NCBI GenBank assembly: GCA_964392175.1
Contig: CAYMOJ010000005.1
Coordinates: 24,698-88,697 of the forward strand
Length of the DNA: 64,000 nucleotides
Reading direction: 5' to 3'
From: Firm-04 sp964392175
GTDB lineage: Bacteria; Bacillota; Clostridia; Oscillospirales; Ruminococcaceae
Position 1 is the first letter of the stretch. Each line of letters starts with the position of its first letter. Shown here piece after piece: positions 17,506-25,361 of the stretch. Position numbers and translations under genes: made by a program. The notes under the pieces were generated by a model, which saw nothing but the letters and a program-made list of their open reading frames with translations, was not told where the DNA came from and ran no database searches.

Positions 17506-18336
17506 ATGAAATCTTTGAAAAAAACATTACAATCTGTTACTGCCACTTTGTTGACCGTAGCTGCACTCGCAGCTGCCCCTATGACCGTCAATGCTTATAA
17601 CATCAATGATGTGGCACAGGCTCTGCGCAATGCTTGCGTGCCCGAAAGTCAGATTCAACAGATGATGAATGTGTACCAATACTGCGAAAAAGATGAAAAT
17701 GGTATCTACTATGGCGATTACTACTACCGCTATGATGAGATCGTTTGGACAATTGAAGGGTTTGGTGACTCCATTAACGATGTAATCGACCAGTATATGG
17801 ATACTGCCGTTGGTATGCAACAGCAAATCATAGCATCCGCCACTGCTACCACTACAACGACCACCGGGACAGGCTTGGGCAACAGCTCTACCACTACAAC
17901 AACCACTGTAAATCCCGAAAAAAGCTTTGAGCTGATGACCATGGACGAAAAAGTCGCTTATCTGGTATCGCTGCCTGATGATGCACGCAAAGAGTTCATG
18001 GCAAATCTCTCCATTGATGAAAAGCAAAGCATTCTGGCGCAAATGTCTACTGATAATCAAGCTGCCGTACTGGATCAGATGACGCAGATCCTCAAAGAAC
18101 TGGGCTTCCATATGTCGGTTGATAATATGCAGCAGGGACAGATCGATGTATCCGTGCGCGATGAAAACGGCAATCTCATTGATTCCTCCCCCATGGGCGT
18201 GATCGTGGAGGATACCGGATGGAATTTGAGCGGCTGGTTTGTATTGGCATCTATGCTGGTACTCATCTCCGTGGGTGGCATCGGCTATATGGTCTACCGC
18301 AATGGCAAAGAAGCCGAGGAGGATGACCATGTCTGA
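17506..18336 (+). CDS. Secreted, C-terminally anchored surface protein with Thr-rich linker
   Basis: 276 residues, no recognised family. It has a Sec signal peptide (1-30, cut near VNA), an outside N-terminal part (YNINDVAQALRN onward), a poly-Thr linker near residues 105-135, a helical middle part, and a C-terminal membrane helix (about 245-263) followed by YRNGKEAEEDD. Just before the helix stands VEDTG (234-238), whose placement recalls an LPXTG sorting signal with an altered first half. The next gene encodes a sortase-like protein and overlaps this one by 8 nt, so this may be its substrate. The start at 17506 follows a GAAAGGAAA site. Confidence 0.72.
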   Translation: MKSLKKTLQSVTATLLTVAALAAAPMTVNAYNINDVAQALRNACVPESQIQQMMNVYQYCEKDENGIYYGDYYYRYDEIVWTIEGFGDSINDVIDQYMDTAVGMQQQIIASATATTTTTTGTGLGNSSTTTTTTVNPEKSFELMTMDEKVAYLVSLPDDARKEFMANLSIDEKQSILAQMSTDNQAAVLDQMTQILKELGFHMSVDNMQQGQIDVSVRDENGNLIDSSPMGVIVEDTGWNLSGWFVLASMLVLISVGGIGYMVYRNGKEAEEDDHV

Positions 18337-19021
18337 AGTAGCAACCAAACAGCGCAACATCTCCAAAAAGTTGCCGTGGCTGCTTACCCCTGTCTTTCTG
18401 GTGATACTGAGTGCCGGTATCGTTATGCTGGTATATCTGCTGATGCCAACGCATCGATTGCAGAGCTACCTCAACATCGCTTTTATGGATAATCTGAAGG
18501 TGCAGTCTACCACGGCAGGGCTAAACATCATCCATAAGGATATTGACACGGCCAGCAACAAAGAAACTTCAACCGTCGGCGAAGTGATCTATCCCCACTT
18601 TGGCGAGCAGTGTGCAACCCTTATCTGTGAGGAGATTGACCTGACCGTTGGCGTATACTACGGCACCACCACCGAATTGCTCGCGCTGGGAGCTTGCCAA
18701 TCCACCCAGAACAAGGTCATCGGTGATATGGGTAATGTGGTCATCAGTGCCCATGTGAACACATTTTTTGCCGATCTCAGTAAAATGAAGATCGGCGACA
18801 CGGTGACGCTGTACACCGAATATGGCATCTTCACATATCGGGCAACGGAAACAATCCGGTTTCAGAAAACCGATAAATCCTATGTGACAAATTCAACAAC
18901 GGATAAACTCACACTATATACCTGCGAAGCCAATGTGCTGGGCAATTCTGATATGCGTATTGGCGTGATTTGCGAGCCGGTATCCAAGCTGTATTATGTG
19001 ACAACCGAGATAAAGGAGTAA
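18329..19021 (+). CDS. Sortase-family transpeptidase (atypical)
   Basis: 230 residues. One N-terminal membrane helix (about 15-38) then a sortase beta-barrel. Catalytic triad candidates are His142 (ISAHVNTFF), Cys199 (LTLYTCEAN) and Arg210 (DMRIG). The TLxTC signature is kept but the usual GHR around the His is changed to SAH, so I place it near class D/E-like sortases rather than A or B, with low certainty. Sortases cut a sorting motif and join the protein to the cell wall or another protein. GGAGG lies 6 nt before ATG 18329, which overlaps the end of the preceding surface-protein gene. Confidence 0.82.
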   Translation: MSEVATKQRNISKKLPWLLTPVFLVILSAGIVMLVYLLMPTHRLQSYLNIAFMDNLKVQSTTAGLNIIHKDIDTASNKETSTVGEVIYPHFGEQCATLICEEIDLTVGVYYGTTTELLALGACQSTQNKVIGDMGNVVISAHVNTFFADLSKMKIGDTVTLYTEYGIFTYRATETIRFQKTDKSYVTNSTTDKLTLYTCEANVLGNSDMRIGVICEPVSKLYYVTTEIKE

Positions 19022-19024
19022 ACT

Positions 19025-19897
19025 GTGAAGCGACCAATACAATATCTGCTGAGCGTTGTGCTGACGCTGCTACTGGTGTTTACTACAGCAGGCAGCGTGA
19101 TACTGGGCATCGCGCAATACCGCGCATTGGATGCAGAAACCTGCAAGCAGATCCTCGCTGAAAAGAATTTGGAGTTGCGTGTACTGGAAAACCTGACGGC
19201 ATACTACACTGAGCAGGTCAACACTTCGGGGATCCCTGCGGATGTGTACACCAATAGCCTTTCTGCCGACCAAATCAAGGACATCATTGAACAGTCCATT
19301 GATCATGCGTTCGGATATCTTCATGGCACACAAGATTCTGTTGCAGTCAATGCGGATCTCTCGTTGTTAGAGGAAAACCTTACCACATTTTTTAAGCAGT
19401 ATGCCGAAGAAAATGGTTATCAACAGGATGCAGCATTTGAAAAAAGTCTACAGGTTGCAATGGATCATGCCAAAACCAACGTGCTTACCACTGCGGATGT
19501 ATTCCGGTTTCAGACACTGTATGATGCGAATGTGCTAACGAAGCTACGCCCCTATGTACCGTGGGTAAGTAAAGGGTTGATCATCTGTATTGCAGCAAGC
19601 GTGATACTACTCGCGCTGTTGGCACTGCTTCACCGCAAAGAGCTGAAGGCACTGCTATATTGGGCTGCATCGGCGTTATTTGCGGCGGCATTGCTCATGC
19701 TGATACCCACTGCAACCATTCATTGCACTCGTTGGTTCGACCGCTTTGCTGTCAAGACCGACCAGATCTTTGTGGCTGTGACAAGCTATTTGTATGGCAT
19801 TACCACCGCTGTTATGATTGCAGGCAGCATTGGAATCGCGATTGCAATTGCGCTGTGGGTCGTGTTCTACCTTCTGCAACGCAAAAAGACGATATAA
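19025..19897 (+). CDS. Integral membrane protein of unknown function in sortase cluster
   Basis: 290 residues starting with GTG 19025, 3 nt after the sortase stop, with AAAGGAG spanning that stop. One N-terminal membrane helix (about 8-29), a roughly 150-residue outside domain rich in helices, then three membrane helices (about 185-205, 212-230, 255-285) and a basic tail QRKKTI. No family recognised. Tight coupling suggests it works with the sortase and surface protein, perhaps as an assembly or anchoring partner. Confidence 0.75.
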   Translation: MKRPIQYLLSVVLTLLLVFTTAGSVILGIAQYRALDAETCKQILAEKNLELRVLENLTAYYTEQVNTSGIPADVYTNSLSADQIKDIIEQSIDHAFGYLHGTQDSVAVNADLSLLEENLTTFFKQYAEENGYQQDAAFEKSLQVAMDHAKTNVLTTADVFRFQTLYDANVLTKLRPYVPWVSKGLIICIAASVILLALLALLHRKELKALLYWAASALFAAALLMLIPTATIHCTRWFDRFAVKTDQIFVAVTSYLYGITTAVMIAGSIGIAIAIALWVVFYLLQRKKTI

Positions 19898-19901
19898 TTA
19901 C

Positions 19902-19938
19902 AAATCCACCTGAGAAGAAATTCCTCAGGTGGATTTTT
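19902..19938 (+). terminator. Terminator of the sortase cluster
   Basis: Perfect 12-bp stem (AATCCACCTGAG with CTCAGGTGGATT) followed by TTT. Confidence 0.93.
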
Positions 19939-19952
19939 CACAGGTCATGTGA

Positions 19953-20780
19953 TTACCCTGCGCTCAAACAACGCATCCTTTCAATGACCCTTTTCGGGAC
20001 GGTCACGCCCAAGGTGACATCGGGTTTTACGGCTTCTCCATGATAATCCGAGCCACCCGTTTGCAGCAAACCACGCTGCGCTGCACATTCAGCATAAAAA
20101 GCGACCTCCGCTGCAGTATGCTTTGCATAATACACCTCCAAACCGTCCAGACCGCAGGCGCAATAGGCATCCAATGCTGCACAAAAGGCATCTGCATCTA
20201 GCGCAAGCGTACACGGATGCGCCAGCACTGCCACGCCTCCAGCTGCATGGATCAAAGAAATCGCCTCCTGCATCGTAGGCTTTGGATCCGGCATGGCGCG
20301 GATAACAGGCGTATCCAGATATCGAGCAAATCCCTCTGCAATGGAGCGGGTATACTTCTTCTGCATCAGCACCCGCGCGAAATGCGGTTTTCCAAGCTGC
20401 CCCCTTGCTTCCGCTGCCACTTCCTCTATGGTGATATCCACGCCCTGTGACTGTAGCAAATTCACGATCTGCATGGCACGGGCCTGCCGCCGATTTGCAA
20501 ATTCTGCACAAGCCTGCAACAACTTTTCGTTATACGGATCCATGCCATATCCCAGTAAATGCTGCCTTGCCCTACCAGCCGTGCTCAACTCAATGCCCGC
20601 CAAAAAACCGATGCCACACGCATCCGCTGTTGCCTTTGCCGACACAATCCCTGCAACGGTATCGTGGTCAGTCAATGCAAGCAAGGCAATACCCTTTTCT
20701 TTGGCTTGGTTTACCATTTCTGCAGGACTGTACTGTCCATCCGAACAGCTACTGTGAGTATGCAGATCAATTATGCACAT
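19953..20780 (-). CDS. PHP-domain phosphoesterase, RNase AM/YciV-like
   Basis: 275 residues. The N-terminus IDLHTHSSCSDGQYSPAEM and ALLALTDHDTVAG carry the PHP metal ligands; further motifs are AGIELS, LAHPC and GGSDYHG. This matches the YciV/TrpH group; E. coli YciV (RNase AM) is a 5'-3' exoribonuclease and 3',5'-nucleoside bisphosphate phosphatase. GGAGG stands 8 nt before ATG 20780; an earlier in-frame ATG at 20801 lacks a site. The leader is extraordinary: a terminator-like hairpin ends about 6 nt before the ribosome site, preceded by about 575 nt of structured sequence and a perfect promoter. Confidence 0.88.
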   Translation of the reverse strand: MCIIDLHTHSSCSDGQYSPAEMVNQAKEKGIALLALTDHDTVAGIVSAKATADACGIGFLAGIELSTAGRARQHLLGYGMDPYNEKLLQACAEFANRRQARAMQIVNLLQSQGVDITIEEVAAEARGQLGKPHFARVLMQKKYTRSIAEGFARYLDTPVIRAMPDPKPTMQEAISLIHAAGGVAVLAHPCTLALDADAFCAALDAYCACGLDGLEVYYAKHTAAEVAFYAECAAQRGLLQTGGSDYHGEAVKPDVTLGVTVPKRVIERMRCLSAG

Positions 20781-20800
20781 GAGAAAGTCCTCCATTCGCA

Positions 20801-20839
20801 AAATAAGAGAGACCTTTCTGCTCAGGTCTCTCCTTATTT
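20801..20839 (-). terminator. Terminator/attenuator hairpin before the PHP gene
   Basis: On the minus strand AAATAAGGAGAGACCT-loop-AGGTCTCTCTTATTTT, a stem of about 15 bp with one bulge whose 3' arm ends UUAUUUU. It would end a transcript arriving from 21.4 kb, or act as a controllable attenuator for the PHP gene. In the plus direction it ends CCTTATTTG and is weaker. Confidence 0.7.
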
Positions 20840-21414
20840 GTATTCAATTGTAGGCGCGAAGCATTGCTCCGCTTCTATTACAATCGCAAAGCGATATGAC
20901 CGCACATTGCGGATTCGGGTACAATCTCTCCAAAAGACAAGACCCGAGGTCATCAAGATTACTCCGTTTCAAATCGGTTCCCGAAAAAAGCTGCGTTGCG
21001 TCGGCTATGTATGTTTTATGCCGAACATGGGAAACATTCAGCTCATTGCTGTTCTTGCAGAACCCCCAACCCTCTGTATGCGTCCATTTGTTCACGAGAA
21101 CCAACGCGATGCTCGCAGCTGAAGCTGCACGGATCGTGCTTTATTCTATCAACGCATCACAAAAAGCCAAGTATGAGCCGCCGGAAACCGAACGGAAAAC
21201 TGTTCTGTATCCATTGGGCACACATCCTTTCCGATGTAGATTGGCTGTGAACACTCCTTTTCACGCAGAGGTCACGCCTGATCTTAAAGAAATTCTTCAG
21301 GGCGAATATGAATACGCCGAATGAAGTAGGTTAGAAAATCGGTATACAGGCGAGGTGCCTACACCTCGCCTGAACGCCAATTTCAGGAAGGTTTTTATGA
21401 AGAAGTTCTTTCAT
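20840..21414 (-). ncRNA. Candidate structured non-coding RNA or long 5' leader
   Basis: The minus strand between a perfect promoter and the terminator holds no convincing gene but many perfect short hairpins: an 11-bp stem at 21347-21372 (CAGGCGAGGTG-TAGG-...), GCAGC-TTCA-GCTGC, GTTCT-GCA-AGAAC, TCGG-GAA-CCGA, GACC-TCG-GGTC, CCGCA-ATG-TGCGG, ATCGC-TTT-GCGAT, and GAAGC...GCTTC nested in TTGTA...TACAA near 20850-20885. The hairpins crowd together at 20850-20960. A 27-codon frame begins at the predicted transcription start but has no ribosome site. A plus-strand frame ending 21324 (from 21109) looks partly protein-like, so a decayed gene is an alternative. Confidence 0.45.
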
Positions 21415-21420
21415 GCTTTT

Positions 21421-21449
21421 ATTATAGCACACTTTTCGGATGTTGTCAA
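21421..21449 (-). promoter_or_regulatory. Perfect consensus promoter of the structured leader
   Basis: Minus strand TTGACA, 17 bases, TATAAT. The -35 overlaps an inverted repeat TTGTCAA-TAGTTT-TTGACAA (21443-21462) that could be an operator. No protein gene begins directly downstream. Confidence 0.88.
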
Positions 21450-21504
21450 TAGTTTTTGACAACTTTCTGAAATTTTTTTGTGTTGTATTATTCAAAACTG
21501 GGGC

Positions 21505-21533
21505 TTGACATTTTGCAAAAAATCGGTTACAAT
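21505..21533 (+). promoter_or_regulatory. Promoter of the DUF1292 gene
   Basis: TTGACA, 17 bases, TACAAT, about 85 nt before the start codon; divergent from the promoter at 21421-21449. Confidence 0.85.
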
Positions 21534-21617
21534 ATAGTTGAGGAAACGATGACGCAAGAGTCATCCTTTCTGACACAATTCATACCGATGCAAATCGGAG
21601 GAACGGAGTATTACGAT

Positions 21618-21986
21618 ATGGCAAACGAACATAACGAGCCGATGAACGAAGAAATGGAGTATCAGCCTGAGCTGTACACCTTGGTAGACGAGAACGGCAC
21701 TGAAAAGGTTTTCGAACTGGTGGATGTGCTGGAGGAGAACGAAAGAGTCTACTTTGCGCTGATCCCCCATGTTGAAAATCCTGAAGAGCTGCTGGAGGAC
21801 GAGTGTGAACTGGTAGTTCTGTGGGTGGATACCGACGAAAACGGCAACGATGTCCTCATTCCCATTGAGAGCGATGAGGAGTATGAGCGCATCGCAAACA
21901 TTTTCATTGAGCGCTTTGAATGCGACTGCGATTGCGATGATGACGATTGCGACTGTGGCTGTGGTTGCGATTGTCACGAGGAGTAA
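21618..21986 (+). CDS. DUF1292 protein with Cys/Asp-rich tail
   Basis: 122 residues. The core (about 17-98; LYTLVDENGTEKVFELVDVL, YFALIP, EELLEDECELVVLWV, SDEEYERIANIF) is the DUF1292 fold, widespread in Bacillota and often near yrrK/mutS2 genes, with no assigned function. Unusual is the tail from 102 on, where eight cysteines alternate with Asp/Gly (102, 104, 106, 111, 113, 115, 117, 119) and end in CHEE; this looks like a metal-binding tail. A GGAGGAACGGAG ribosome site sets the start at 21618, well downstream of its promoter. Confidence 0.88.
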   Translation: MANEHNEPMNEEMEYQPELYTLVDENGTEKVFELVDVLEENERVYFALIPHVENPEELLEDECELVVLWVDTDENGNDVLIPIESDEEYERIANIFIERFECDCDCDDDDCDCGCGCDCHEE

Positions 21987-22026
21987 GGCTTTCTTCTCTG
22001 TTGCATAGCTTACTTGGCTCTCTGCC

Positions 22027-22055
22027 TTGTGCGAGCAAGTCCGTTATGATATAAT
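22027..22055 (+). promoter_or_regulatory. Promoter of the candidate 6S RNA
   Basis: TTGTGC, 17 bases, TATAAT; expected start about 22062. Confidence 0.7.
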
Positions 22056-22061
22056 CCAACA

Positions 22062-22248
22062 TCTATGAATAGGGAATCTTAGCTCCGCGCGCGGATTGCA
22101 GACCTCCCACCTCTTGTGGACGAAGGGAGCGTGAAACGCGTGGGCGGATACCCACCTGCTTTTGGCGGGTTTTATTCTACGGACGACGGCAAGGCGGAGT
22201 CCTTCAAATGATCAGCAGACACCGATGTCATGTCGGGGTCTGCTTTTT
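22062..22248 (+). ncRNA. ssrS: Candidate 6S RNA
   Basis: About 187 nt between a promoter and a terminator, without a reading frame. A closing stem pairs CTCCGC (22083-22088) with GCGGAG (22194-22199). Internal hairpins include CTCCC/GGGAG (22104-22129), GTGGG-CGGATA-CCCAC (22140-22155) and ACCTGC/GCGGGT. The 3' part (TACGGACGACGGCAAGGCGG) recalls the end of E. coli 6S RNA. The terminator at 22214-22248 ends in TTTTT. Length and design fit 6S RNA, which binds sigma-70/A holoenzyme; another small RNA class is possible. Confidence 0.5.
22214..22248 (+). terminator. Terminator of the candidate 6S RNA
   Basis: AGCAGACACCGA-TGTCATG-TCGGGGTCTGCT stem with a single mismatch, then TTTT. Confidence 0.88.
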
Positions 22249-22283
22249 GTTGCTACCTCCTATGCGCTTTCTCGCAAAAAGAC

Positions 22284-22312
22284 TTGCTTTTTGGGAAGAA
22301 ATATGTTACAAT
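22284..22312 (+). promoter_or_regulatory. Promoter of the SseB-like gene
   Basis: TTGCTT, 17 bases, TACAAT, about 60 nt before the start codon. Confidence 0.75.
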
Positions 22313-22373
22313 AGAATGGTACAATCAGGTAGTGTGCCCGATTGAATCTACAAAACCCATAGGAGGTTCCAAC

Positions 22374-23273
22374 ATGGCTGAAGGCCCTATGATGAAGCCG
22401 GTAACCAATCCGGTACTTGTCGACGCAATGGCTACCTTTAAAGTAGATCTGACAAACCGCGAGCACGAAAAGGCGTTTCTTGAAGCTGCCATCGAAGCAA
22501 AGTATCTTATTCCCGCGATCATTGAGCGCCCCGCAACACCCCCTCAAGAAGGTGAACAGGTGCAGGCTCGTGTCGCATTCCAGATGATGACCAACCAAAA
22601 GGGTGATAAATTTCTGCCCGCTTTTACCGATGAAATCGAACTGCGGAAAAATCGCAAGCCCGGTGAGCGTTTTCAGGTAATGGTCATGAGCTTTATGGAT
22701 GTCTACCGCTTTATGAAGGCAAATGAGCCAATCGGTGGTATGGTCATCAATCCCTTTGGCAGCAATCTCTGCTTGGTTCGCCCCCAAATTATGATGCTAG
22801 GCGATCATGAGGGCAATCTGGATGTGCTTTCCAGCGCGCCCGCGCCGCGCCCCGCAGTACCCATGGGTGGCAACGCACCCTCCGCAGAAGATGCAAGAGC
22901 CGCACAACAGGCTGCGATCCGGCAAGCAATGGCTGATTTGGAGAAAGCAAAAGCTGCCGAGGAAGAAACTCCAACAGAGCCAGCCATCACTGACGAGCTT
23001 TTAGGCGCACTCAAGGCACAGTTGAAGAAAGTCAAGGGCATCAAGAAGGCATACATTGAGGAAACCTCCGAAAGCAACGAGCGTTTTCTGCTGGTTGCCT
23101 TGGACGCTGACGAAAGTGTCGATATCGCAGAGGTTGGCAACACCATCTCCACAGAGTGCAGTGACTATACCGAATTACCTTTCGACTGCATCCCTGCATC
23201 CAATATCCGTGCCAAGAACATGGCCACAAACGGCAAACCGTTCTACGAGAAAAAGCGTTTCGGTATCTTCTGA
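22374..23273 (+). CDS. SseB-family protein
   Basis: 299 residues from ATG 22374, preceded by AGGAGG. The N-terminal half (about 10-145; AFLEAAIEAKYLIPAI, FLPAFTDEIEL, GGMVINPFGSNLCL) is an SseB-type N-terminal domain; a helical, Ala-rich stretch (about 155-200) leads to a C-terminal domain (about 205-280; GIKKAYIEETSESNERFLL) like the SseB C-terminal domain. SseB is named for enhanced serine sensitivity in E. coli; in clostridia it is a common cytoplasmic protein without a firm role. Own promoter; no terminator was recognised before the cellulase gene. Confidence 0.85.
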   Translation: MAEGPMMKPVTNPVLVDAMATFKVDLTNREHEKAFLEAAIEAKYLIPAIIERPATPPQEGEQVQARVAFQMMTNQKGDKFLPAFTDEIELRKNRKPGERFQVMVMSFMDVYRFMKANEPIGGMVINPFGSNLCLVRPQIMMLGDHEGNLDVLSSAPAPRPAVPMGGNAPSAEDARAAQQAAIRQAMADLEKAKAAEEETPTEPAITDELLGALKAQLKKVKGIKKAYIEETSESNERFLLVALDADESVDIAEVGNTISTECSDYTELPFDCIPASNIRAKNMATNGKPFYEKKRFGIF

Positions 23274-23513
23274 TTCAGTGCCGCCTTCGACTCGGCAAGG
23301 GAGCTGCCACTGTATGCATCGCGCAGGGTACCGTCTGCGCCCGCTGATATACAAGCCGCTGCTGCAAAGACCATATTGACCAAACACTTATAGTGTCTAT
23401 GTCGCACATGGGAATGCCACAGCAGGGCGTTTTATGTGGAAGGCAATCGGTTGACAACAGGATCTATCGATTCTGTGCAAAAAATAAGTGCATTTTTTAA
23501 AGGGGGTCATTCT

Positions 23514-25304
23514 ATGAAAAGTAAAAAGCTACTGTCGCTGAGTCTGGCGACAGCCATCGTGGCAGGTATCGTATCCGGAAACGGTGCAGATCTCTCGCTT
23601 CTTTCCAATGCTGCGGACGACACCGGCGACGACTGGTTACACGCAGTGGGCAGCCGTTTGTATGACATGAACGGCAACGAGGTCTGGCTGACCGGTGCAA
23701 ACTGGTTCGGTTTTAATTGCTCTGAGAACTGTGCCCACGGTCTGTACGCCGCTGATGTGGACGATTTTCTCTCTGCCTGTGCGGACAAGGGCATCAATAT
23801 CATTCGTTTTCCGATTTCCTCTGAGCTGCTGCTCTCGTGGATGAACGGCGAACCGAATGAAGTCAGTTCCGTGCAAGCAGGCTATGAGCCGCCTGTGGAT
23901 CAGGTCGGGGAGGATGGCAGCGTGACACCTGCCGGCACCTATGTCAATATCAACAAAGATTTTGTGCTGGAAGATGGCAAAACGCTCAAAAACAGCATGG
24001 AAATCTTCGATGTCATTATGCAAAAGTGCAAGGACTACGGCATCAAAGCGTTTGTGGATATCCACAGCCCCGATGCGAACAACTCCGGTCATAACTATGA
24101 GTTGTGGTATGGCAAAGCAGGTATCACCACCGAATTGTGGATCGACACGCTGGTTTGGTTGGCAGATAAGTACAAGAACGATGATACCCTGCTGGGCTTT
24201 GATCTGAAAAATGAGCCGCACGGCAAACGCGAATACGATGCAACCTGCCCCGATACCATCGCAAAATGGGATGACTCCACCGACGAAAACAACTGGGCAT
24301 ACGCGGCAACCACTTGTGCAAATGCCATTCTTGAAGTGAACCCCTATGCACTGATTTTCGTAGAGGGTGTTGAGCAGTATCCGAAAACCGAAAAGGGCTA
24401 CACTTACGATACACCCGATATCTGGCAAGCCACTGCCGAACAGTCCCCGTGGTACGGTGCATGGTGGGGCGGCAATCTCCGCGGTGTCAGAGATTATCCC
24501 ATTACGCCTACTAGCGGCACAAGCCAGATCGTGTATTCTCCCCACGATTACGGCCCATCCGTCTACGCACAGACATGGTTTGATAAGGATTTCGACACCC
24601 AATCGTTGCTGGATGACTACTGGTACGACACATGGGCATATATCAACGAGGAGGACATTGCGCCCCTGTTGATCGGCGAATGGGGCGGCCATATGGACGG
24701 TGACAAGAATCAGAAGTGGATGGAGTTGCTGCGCGATTACATGATCAACAACCACATCAATCACACTTTCTGGTGCTTGAACCCTAACTCAGGCGATACC
24801 GGTGGTTTGCTGGGCTACGATTTCATCACATGGGATTCCGAAAAATACGGCTTGTTTGAGCCTTCCCTTTGGCAGACGCTCGAAACCGGAAAATACATCG
24901 GTCTGGATCACCAAAAAGCTCTGGGTAACAATGGCACCGGTATTTCCCTGAACGATTTCTACGCCAATTACGCCCACACGGAAGGTAGTAACCTCGATGG
25001 TGGCACGATTCTGGATTCGCAGGGCAGTATTGTTACCGGTGTGACAACCACACAGCCTGCTGATACGACTTCCACCGTGGCTGCAAACCTCGACTATGGC
25101 GATATCAATGTCGATGGCAAAATCACGGTTGCTGATGTGATTTGCTATAATCGCTACATCAGTGAGGACGTAACGCTCACCGTTTCTACGCAGGGTCTTG
25201 CCAATGCTGATGTCACCGGTGATGGTAAAATCAACAGTGAGGACGCAGTAAAGGTGCTGAAATATATTGCCTCGCTCATTACTTACGAAGAGCTTGCCCC
25301 GTGA
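23514..25304 (+). CDS. GH5 endoglucanase with type I dockerin
   Basis: 596 residues. Signal peptide about 1-33, GH5 catalytic domain about 40-470, a short Thr-rich linker (about 508-527) and a dockerin (529-586). Catalytic Glu candidates are Glu234 in DLKNEPHG (acid/base) and Glu389 in LLIGEWGGH (nucleophile). The start of the domain (WLTGANWFGFN) resembles GH5 subfamily 1 cellulases. The dockerin has two calcium-loop repeats, DINVDGKITVADV and DVTGDGKINSEDA, so the enzyme should plug into a cohesin scaffold. AAAGGGGG precedes ATG 23514. It sits next to the pilus locus, and both concern fibre attachment and use. Confidence 0.95.
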   Translation: MKSKKLLSLSLATAIVAGIVSGNGADLSLLSNAADDTGDDWLHAVGSRLYDMNGNEVWLTGANWFGFNCSENCAHGLYAADVDDFLSACADKGINIIRFPISSELLLSWMNGEPNEVSSVQAGYEPPVDQVGEDGSVTPAGTYVNINKDFVLEDGKTLKNSMEIFDVIMQKCKDYGIKAFVDIHSPDANNSGHNYELWYGKAGITTELWIDTLVWLADKYKNDDTLLGFDLKNEPHGKREYDATCPDTIAKWDDSTDENNWAYAATTCANAILEVNPYALIFVEGVEQYPKTEKGYTYDTPDIWQATAEQSPWYGAWWGGNLRGVRDYPITPTSGTSQIVYSPHDYGPSVYAQTWFDKDFDTQSLLDDYWYDTWAYINEEDIAPLLIGEWGGHMDGDKNQKWMELLRDYMINNHINHTFWCLNPNSGDTGGLLGYDFITWDSEKYGLFEPSLWQTLETGKYIGLDHQKALGNNGTGISLNDFYANYAHTEGSNLDGGTILDSQGSIVTGVTTTQPADTTSTVAANLDYGDINVDGKITVADVICYNRYISEDVTLTVSTQGLANADVTGDGKINSEDAVKVLKYIASLITYEELAP

Positions 25305-25323
25305 TAAAATCACAGATGCAAAA

Positions 25324-25357
25324 AAATCCCACCCTTGCACAAGCAGGGGTGGGATTT
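25324..25357. terminator. Bidirectional terminator between cellulase and pilin
   Basis: AAATCCCACCCTTGC-ACAA-GCAGGGGTGGGATTT, a 15-bp stem with one G-U pair. On the minus strand it runs into a long T-run, so it mainly ends the pilin transcript; it also serves the convergent cellulase gene. Confidence 0.92.
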
Positions 25358-25361
25358 ATGT

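Noticed and set aside
20844..21104. Minus-strand frame of about 86 codons ending just before the hairpin at 20839
   Set aside because: It would need a TTG start without a ribosome site, matches no family I know, and lies over dense hairpins; two plus-strand frames are open over the same bases. Not called as a gene.
21109..21324. Plus-strand frame of 71 codons with protein-like composition
   Set aside because: No ribosome site and no recognised family; may be a decayed gene end but could not be supported.
20801..21449. T-box riboswitch
   Set aside because: The conserved T-box sequence (AGGGTGGNACCGCG-like) is absent, and the downstream gene is not one for amino acid use or a tRNA synthetase.
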